Of a stretch of DNA of 64,000 nucleotides, positions 61,501 through 64,000 are shown piece after piece. Location: assembly GCA_036877525.1 (NCBI GenBank), contig JAZGTH010000059.1, forward strand, positions 9,673,501 through 9,737,500, in the 5' to 3' direction. This DNA is from Chromobotia macracanthus. Lineage: Eukaryota > Chordata > Actinopteri > Cypriniformes > Botiidae. Positions within the stretch are counted from its first letter, which is position 1; each line of letters begins with the position of its first letter. Under the pieces are notes generated by a model. It saw only the letters and a program-made list of their open reading frames with translations. It was not told the DNA's origin and searched no databases. The position numbers were made by a program, and so were the translations under genes.

Positions 61501-64000
61501 GATCAAAACATTTTTAAGATCTCTACTAGAGTAGACACGTCCCAAAATGTGCCCAAATATGGAGACACAAGCAGAAGTCTCTATTTGCTCTCAGTTTGAG
61601 TTCATTGCTGTCCAGGAGAAACAACAGAGACATTAAAGATCTGCTTTGTGTTTCTTGTGTTTCTATGTCATATGCTGCTTTCATTTGAAGTTCAAAGTCT
61701 GCTCAGATCAAAGTCGTGCTTGATAACAATTCAAATGCACGCATTACAAGCTAATATTTCCTCAACTTGACATGCTAATAAGATCGTTTTCACCCAATCA
61801 ATGTTCAGTCAAAGGCCGTCAGCCCATTAGTGCAGACAAGCGCCCTACAAGTGTCTGCGCATTGAATGCAGCGTCTTTTGAATTTGCAGACCTAATTTGA
61901 TTTTACTGTATGTGTGTAAAGACGTTCCATTCTTACTTTACATGTCAAATCAATTCTCATAATATCTTTTAAGGAATGTTATCAAAAGGACTGTTACCTC
62001 TGGCAACACACTCTTAAGCCTCATAAAGACAGAAGCAATAAAAGAGTTGTGAGTGATGTTTTCTGGGTCTCCCGCGGGAAATGACTCGCGCTCAGTCTTA
62101 TGATCAAGCTAATGATCAGCATGTTAGCATCTGTGTGCTAATTAATCGTACATGTTGCTGTCTCGTGCTCCCGGCTTCATGTCCTGCTGCCCCACTGTAA
62201 CAGATCTGTCATTTATGTGCACACGCACAGCTCAGCATCGATTCTCTGAAATCACACATCTGCAGTGTGCAGACTCAATGCAGGGTGACCCTTGTGACCC
62301 TTTGGCAGTAAAAACCTTTTCTGTCCGTTTTGGCAATTTTAAGCACGGAAATCAATGGTTTGTGTGATCTAATATACATAAATCTAATCTCGTATGTTTT
62401 TGGGATTACAGTAAAGCAATAAGCACATTATGTTAAAATGCATTTTTTTAATTGTGGTAAAATCAGTGTAATTTACAGCCTTGAAATTTTTCTTGAGTGA
62501 ATCATTGTTGATGGCAGTATGATTGAGCGCACCAGTATTTATTAAAGATTAGAATCGTAATAAATAATTCTTCCCCCAAGTAATATATAATTCATTAGCC
62601 TAACTGTGAGCTGTCTGTGGTTGCATAGCAACTTCATGCAATAAAAGCACACAGTCACGAGTGCCCGTTTATTGGCATTTACTGTGCCTTTGAATGTAGC
62701 TCAGCCATTCAGAATTAAAAGATGATGGGAATCAGTTTTACATATATAACCAGAACACAACCACAACACATTAAATACTAAGACATCTTTGGGCAAGCAT
62801 TTTTGTTACTCCAGGAAAACTAAAGCTTGGAAGACACCAGTGGAAGGAGACGTGAATGTTGTCACACTTCACTAGTGTTGTGTGGGAGGCTGCGAGTTTG
62901 TGAGGTTCTGACACACGTTTGACGCAGCGCTGAAGGAAATCTCCCATGAGAAGATGCCTTTCATCTCAGTTGTTTCTCCTAAACAGCAGTGAGTTCACAT
63001 GGACAACAATTACAGACTTTTGCTTAATTTTCTTATTTCTCATATGTTTTCCTGAGAAAATTTTCTGAGCTATGCAATCCATATTCATCATGACTGCATT
63101 TGTGTTTCTTCCAGACAATTCTAGGACAAACATCTGAGACAGGGTTAATACTTTAATAAAACGTAACTGATAACTCTGGGCCATGAAATGCTACATTCAT
63201 GCTGCATCTGTGTCTGAGAGTAAGATTACTGATACTGTCTTTGCTGTTTCAAAATACAATGGCAAGCCATTGAATGAAGACCACTTGTATATTATGGAAC
63301 AAATGTTGATAATTATGAGGTGATGGAGTCACTTCAGAACAGCAATGCCGAGACAGCAGCAGTAGTTTGTTTCCATGGAGACCAAAAGCGCAACTTGTGC
63401 AACATGCTTGTTCGTTGTTCTGCCTGATGTTAATCTGGAGTCTTTAGATTCAGGTTGAAAGCACATAATGACACTGTTAAGTTTCCAGTGCTGGGTGAGG
63501 TCACCTCTGACCTCTCTCTCCTGTCACGAGGAGATCTTCATCAGGGATTAGACTGGATTAGACTGAAGCTTTTGCCCTAAACAGAACAAACACTCGTCTC
63601 TGAACACTTTGCGTGAAGAGGAAAATATACCAAAACTCAAAATGATTGTCGTGCCATCTTTAATGTGGTTTCCATGGAGAATAGACACAACAAGCTTTTA
63701 TTCAGCGCTTTTCACGTTGACTGTGTCCTTTTGAATATCTACTGTATTGTGGATTGTGAGGTCTGTTGCTATAGATACAGTGGCTGGAGGTTTCATTGGG
63801 TGTTAGACTTATCCTCCATCTTTGATCTCTTCATTGAATCATTGAATGCTTTCTGCTGTTCAGACTTTTCTCCAGAAAGCAGTATAATATGTGTATTATA
63901 TCATATTGACATTTTCTTGTGATGCTTGGATGACATGTTTAATTTGCTCAGTCTCTCCAGCTGAAAAAGGATTTTCCACGATTCCCTCTGTAAAATTCCG
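58571..64000. other. pde1a intron 2, continuing past the right edge
   Basis: I searched for the expected next PDE1 exon (LRSLVKQLERG, then KKNLEYAASVLEAVYIDE) and did not find it, so it lies beyond 64000. The interval is largely unique sequence with one perfect hairpin (61365-61407). No other gene is visible. Confidence 0.6.
61365..61407. repeat. Perfect 20-bp inverted repeat with 3-nt loop
   Basis: catgcatattaaataaacat (61365-61384) is followed by gag and then its exact reverse complement (61388-61407). It could extrude as a cruciform or fold as an RNA hairpin. No flanking transposon ends were found. Confidence 0.9.

Overview
This is a 64-kb stretch of vertebrate nuclear DNA, almost certainly from a teleost and probably a cyprinid-like (ostariophysan) fish. 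The genes are split by spliceosomal introns with standard GT-AG borders, and the exons match vertebrate developmental and signalling genes at high identity. The introns carry teleost-type MITEs, tRNA-related repeat relics and an L2-type LINE tail. There are no bacterial-type operons, CRISPR arrays or rRNA genes. The species call and family identities rest on recall of these families, not on a search.

Layout. Positions 1-7287 hold no gene I can recognise: an AT-rich compound satellite (about 582-1785), a GC-rich 18-bp minisatellite (1906-2049) and unique-looking intergenic DNA. frzb (secreted Frizzled-related protein 3) runs on the minus strand, 9636 to 7288, in seven coding exons encoding 320 aa. 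nckap1 (Nap1, a WAVE regulatory complex subunit) runs on the minus strand, 36502 to 11327. Its 30 constitutive coding exons join in phase to exactly 1128 codons, and an 18-nt alternative microexon sits in intron 1. dusp19 runs on the plus strand, 37265 to 39019, with four exons and 213 aa. It is head-to-head with nckap1 across a GC-rich presumptive bidirectional promoter.

From about 40.8 kb to the right edge lies the 5' part of a plus-strand phosphodiesterase-1 gene, best matched to pde1a. The classical first exon (56468-56565) and a 27-nt second exon (58544-58570) are clear. The catalytic exons lie beyond the window. Two upstream exons (40801-40999 and 49505-49637) join in phase and end in the same phase and dinucleotide as the 27-nt exon, so they probably encode an alternative, longer PDE1A N-terminus.

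The genes do not form one pathway. frzb acts outside the cell on Wnt ligands, nckap1 acts in Rac-dependent actin assembly, dusp19 is a phosphatase that acts on JNK-pathway signalling, and pde1a is a Ca2+/calmodulin-dependent cyclic-nucleotide hydrolase. Their proximity is conserved synteny (human 2q32 has PDE1A, DNAJC10, FRZB, NCKAP1, DUSP19), with pde1a apparently relocated to the dusp19 side here.

The most interesting items are the nckap1 QGQVWK microexon with neural-microexon-like flanks, the putative long pde1a N-terminus, the pde1a microexon inside the calmodulin-binding helix, and cysteine gains and losses in frzb. I saw no wholly new biological system.
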